Shown: one piece after another, positions 62,658 to 64,000 of the stretch
How the letters are laid out: the number at the start of each line of letters is the position of its first letter
How positions within the stretch are numbered: position 1 is the stretch's first letter
Source of the DNA: Bacillus sp. AFS055030
GTDB taxonomy: Bacteria > Bacillota > Bacilli > Bacillales > Bacillaceae_G
Direction of reading: 5' to 3'
DNA: 64,000 nucleotides
Assembly (NCBI RefSeq): GCF_002574545.1
Contig: NZ_NUGT01000083.1
Coordinates: forward strand, 38,617-102,616
Notes under the pieces: generated by a model
The model's database searches: none
What the model was told of the DNA's origin: nothing
Seen by the model: the letters and a program-made list of their open reading frames with translations, nothing else
Position numbers and translations under genes: made by a program

Positions 62658-62849
62658 TTATTTAAGATAATAATGATCTCCATAAATAAGTTTTAAAAAA
62701 TTTTCCCCATTAACTTGATGGAGTACCTCATTATTAGATCGGGCTAAAAATACTTGGCATTTTTTAAAACTAAAATCTTTTGGTGTTAAGATCGAGATCG
62801 AATTCTTATTATTATCTAATACAAGAGATTCATTGAATTCTTTATACAT
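62658..62849 (-). CDS. hypothetical small protein
   Basis: 63-residue protein without recognisable family. Mixed composition, one cysteine, ending in GDHYYLK. Support comes from GGAAGAGGT at a reasonable distance from ATG and from standing alone between two genes of the same strand. No function proposed. Confidence 0.5.
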   Translation of the reverse strand: MYKEFNESLVLDNNKNSISILTPKDFSFKKCQVFLARSNNEVLHQVNGENFLKLIYGDHYYLK

Positions 62850-62908
62850 ATTAAATTACCTCTTCCTACAATCTCAGTATTCAAACTGAAATTCCACTGA
62901 TTTACTAT

Positions 62909-63880
62909 TCATAAATTAACAGTTTCCTTTTCTTGTACGGACTTTCCTCTCTGTGATAGGTAGCTGTGTAAGATCATACCAATCATGATAATAATCATTC
63001 CGATCCAAGAAATAATTGAAGGAGATGCCGATGATAAAAAGATCATCTCACCAATTACTGCAAACAGTACTTCCATTGATTGAGTTGCCTCTACTGCTCC
63101 TAATTTTTGCATATTTCCCCTTACTAAGTCGGTAGCTCGAAAAAATAATACAGTAGCAATTACTCCTGATGAGATCGCTACAATTAAGGATTGTGATACT
63201 TGACTTTGACTTGGTAGTCCTATTGTATACAAGCCATAGATTGATAGGATGATCCAAAATGGTAAACTTGCTAAAGTCATTCCTAAAACGCGTTGATATA
63301 CATCTAGCTTTCCATCACATAATTCCATCATTTTCCGATTACCTAGTGGGTATGCAAATGAGGCAATAATAACTGGCAAAATACCTGTTAAAACCGTTGA
63401 AATAGCTATTTTTGTTGCTAACTCAACTTGCATTAACAAAATACCAAATATGATTAGTAAAGACATTCCTAATCCTTTAAAAGGAATTTTTCCACGTACC
63501 TTCCGAGTTCCATTTGATGTTTGAATTGAAATAAAGAAAAATGGTGCTAAAAGTGACCCAGATAAAATTGTTATCTGCCATGAACTAGCTATAAGCCATC
63601 CAGGAGAATAAACCGCTGCTAGACAGATTGGTGCATAAAACAAACCGAATCCAACGGTTGACCATATAACCCAACTTTTTAATTTCCCTTTCATTTCTAT
63701 CAATAAATCATACAAATTTCTTCTAGTAATTACGATGATTAATAAAAAAGGTACCATAAAAAAGTATCTTAAGGATGCACTCCAAATCCAACTCCCACCA
63801 GATAATTCCATCGAGCGGTTTAAAATAAATGTAATTGAAAAGAACAATGCCGCTAATATTCCTAATAGTATCGGGCGCAT
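62909..63880 (-). CDS. multidrug-resistance efflux (EmrE-like DMT) permease
   Basis: 323-residue drug/metabolite-type permease with about ten helices (LLGILAALFFSITFILNRSMEL as helix 1; SPSIISWIGMIIIMIGMILHS near the end). Tandem halves resemble the 'putative multidrug resistance efflux transporter' group of the DMT superfamily. The start at 63880 follows GAGGTGG; an ATG 48 bases earlier lacks a site. Substrate unknown. Confidence 0.85.
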   Translation of the reverse strand: MRPILLGILAALFFSITFILNRSMELSGGSWIWSASLRYFFMVPFLLIIVITRRNLYDLLIEMKGKLKSWVIWSTVGFGLFYAPICLAAVYSPGWLIASSWQITILSGSLLAPFFFISIQTSNGTRKVRGKIPFKGLGMSLLIIFGILLMQVELATKIAISTVLTGILPVIIASFAYPLGNRKMMELCDGKLDVYQRVLGMTLASLPFWIILSIYGLYTIGLPSQSQVSQSLIVAISSGVIATVLFFRATDLVRGNMQKLGAVEATQSMEVLFAVIGEMIFLSSASPSIISWIGMIIIMIGMILHSYLSQRGKSVQEKETVNL

Positions 63881-63931
63881 ATTACCACCTCTATAATTCT
63901 TCTTGTCTTTTAATTTCCCCATGGACACTTT

Positions 63932-63993
63932 ATGAGGAAGTAGATCTCCGCATCTGGCCTTTTTACTTCCTCATGAACCTTCTATGAGGAAGT
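63932..63993. repeat. inverted-repeat element at right window edge
   Basis: ACTTCCTCAT (63965-63974) and ATGAGGAAGT (63984-63993) form a 10-bp perfect stem with a 9-base loop. A further ATGAGGAAGT occurs at 63932-63941. The element resembles the pair at 54101-54184 and may continue beyond the window. Confidence 0.55.
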
Positions 63994-64000
63994 TTATCTC

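Noticed and set aside
1..64000. CRISPR arrays, tRNA or rRNA genes, insertion sequences, prophage
   Set aside because: No regularly spaced repeats, cloverleaf-like sequences, transposase or phage proteins were seen on either strand.

Overview
The window is low-GC DNA from a Firmicute, most likely a Bacillaceae member. Evidence: AGGAGG-type ribosome binding sites, frequent TTG starts, Rho-independent terminators behind most units, a SAM-I (S-box) riboswitch, BirA-type biotin operators, a YrkDEFHIJ-like sulfur block and an lmo0937-type mini membrane protein. It looks chromosomal. I see no transposase, phage gene, tRNA, rRNA or CRISPR array.

Region 1 (about 0.9-14.85 kb) is an uncharacterised, probably catabolic island: acyl-CoA ligase, two tandem TauD-type 2-oxoglutarate dioxygenases, two paralogous MFS carriers, an HSL-type esterase, three short-chain dehydrogenases, a cupin dioxygenase, a thiolase, a small Cys-rich protein and a LysR regulator. 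Six promoters in this island share one architecture: box TTAGTnnnACTTA, 7 bp gap, box ATTAAAnnnTTTAAT, then a -10 hexamer starting exactly 38 bp after the start of the second box. They serve every transcription unit, so the island reads as one LysR regulon for an unknown substrate. A YeiH-type transporter, cut by the window edge, precedes it.

Region 2 (14.9-20.3 kb) holds a TSUP permease, an unknown charged protein and biotin genes: bioA divergent from bioY-bioD-bioB, with two BirA-like operators between them. Region 3 (20.4-33.9 kb) resembles the E. coli ycj cluster: GH13_18 phosphorylase, sugar ABC importer without ATPase, YcjQ/R/S-like enzymes and a GH65 phosphorylase, with pgmB and a LacI regulator divergent. 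A glycerate kinase closes the operon, pointing to glucosylglycerate as a substrate. Region 4 (33.9-42.8 kb) has chrA, dsdA, a class V cysteine-desulfurase-like enzyme and a CstR-controlled persulfide operon (cstR, DsrE, rhodanese, TusA-rhodanese, rhodanese-MBL, TusA, TSUP) with at least six ATACCC-N4-GGGTAT-type operators.

Region 5 (42.8-53.2 kb): a MocR-type regulator divergent from an EamA permease, an ASCH protein, a small membrane protein, an S-box-controlled metNIQ plus M20 amidohydrolase operon, an alpha/beta hydrolase and mntH with a possible MntR box. Region 6 (53.4-64 kb): a P-loop protein, an rtcB RNA-ligase gene split by an ORF-less group I intron of about 270 nt, a GNAT protein, a complete NAD salvage operon (pncA-pncB-nadD-nadE), a flavin amine oxidase, two hypothetical proteins and an EmrE-like permease.

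The two most unusual items are the six-promoter LysR regulon around an undescribed pathway and the group I intron inside the RNA-ligase gene at its conserved metal-binding motif.
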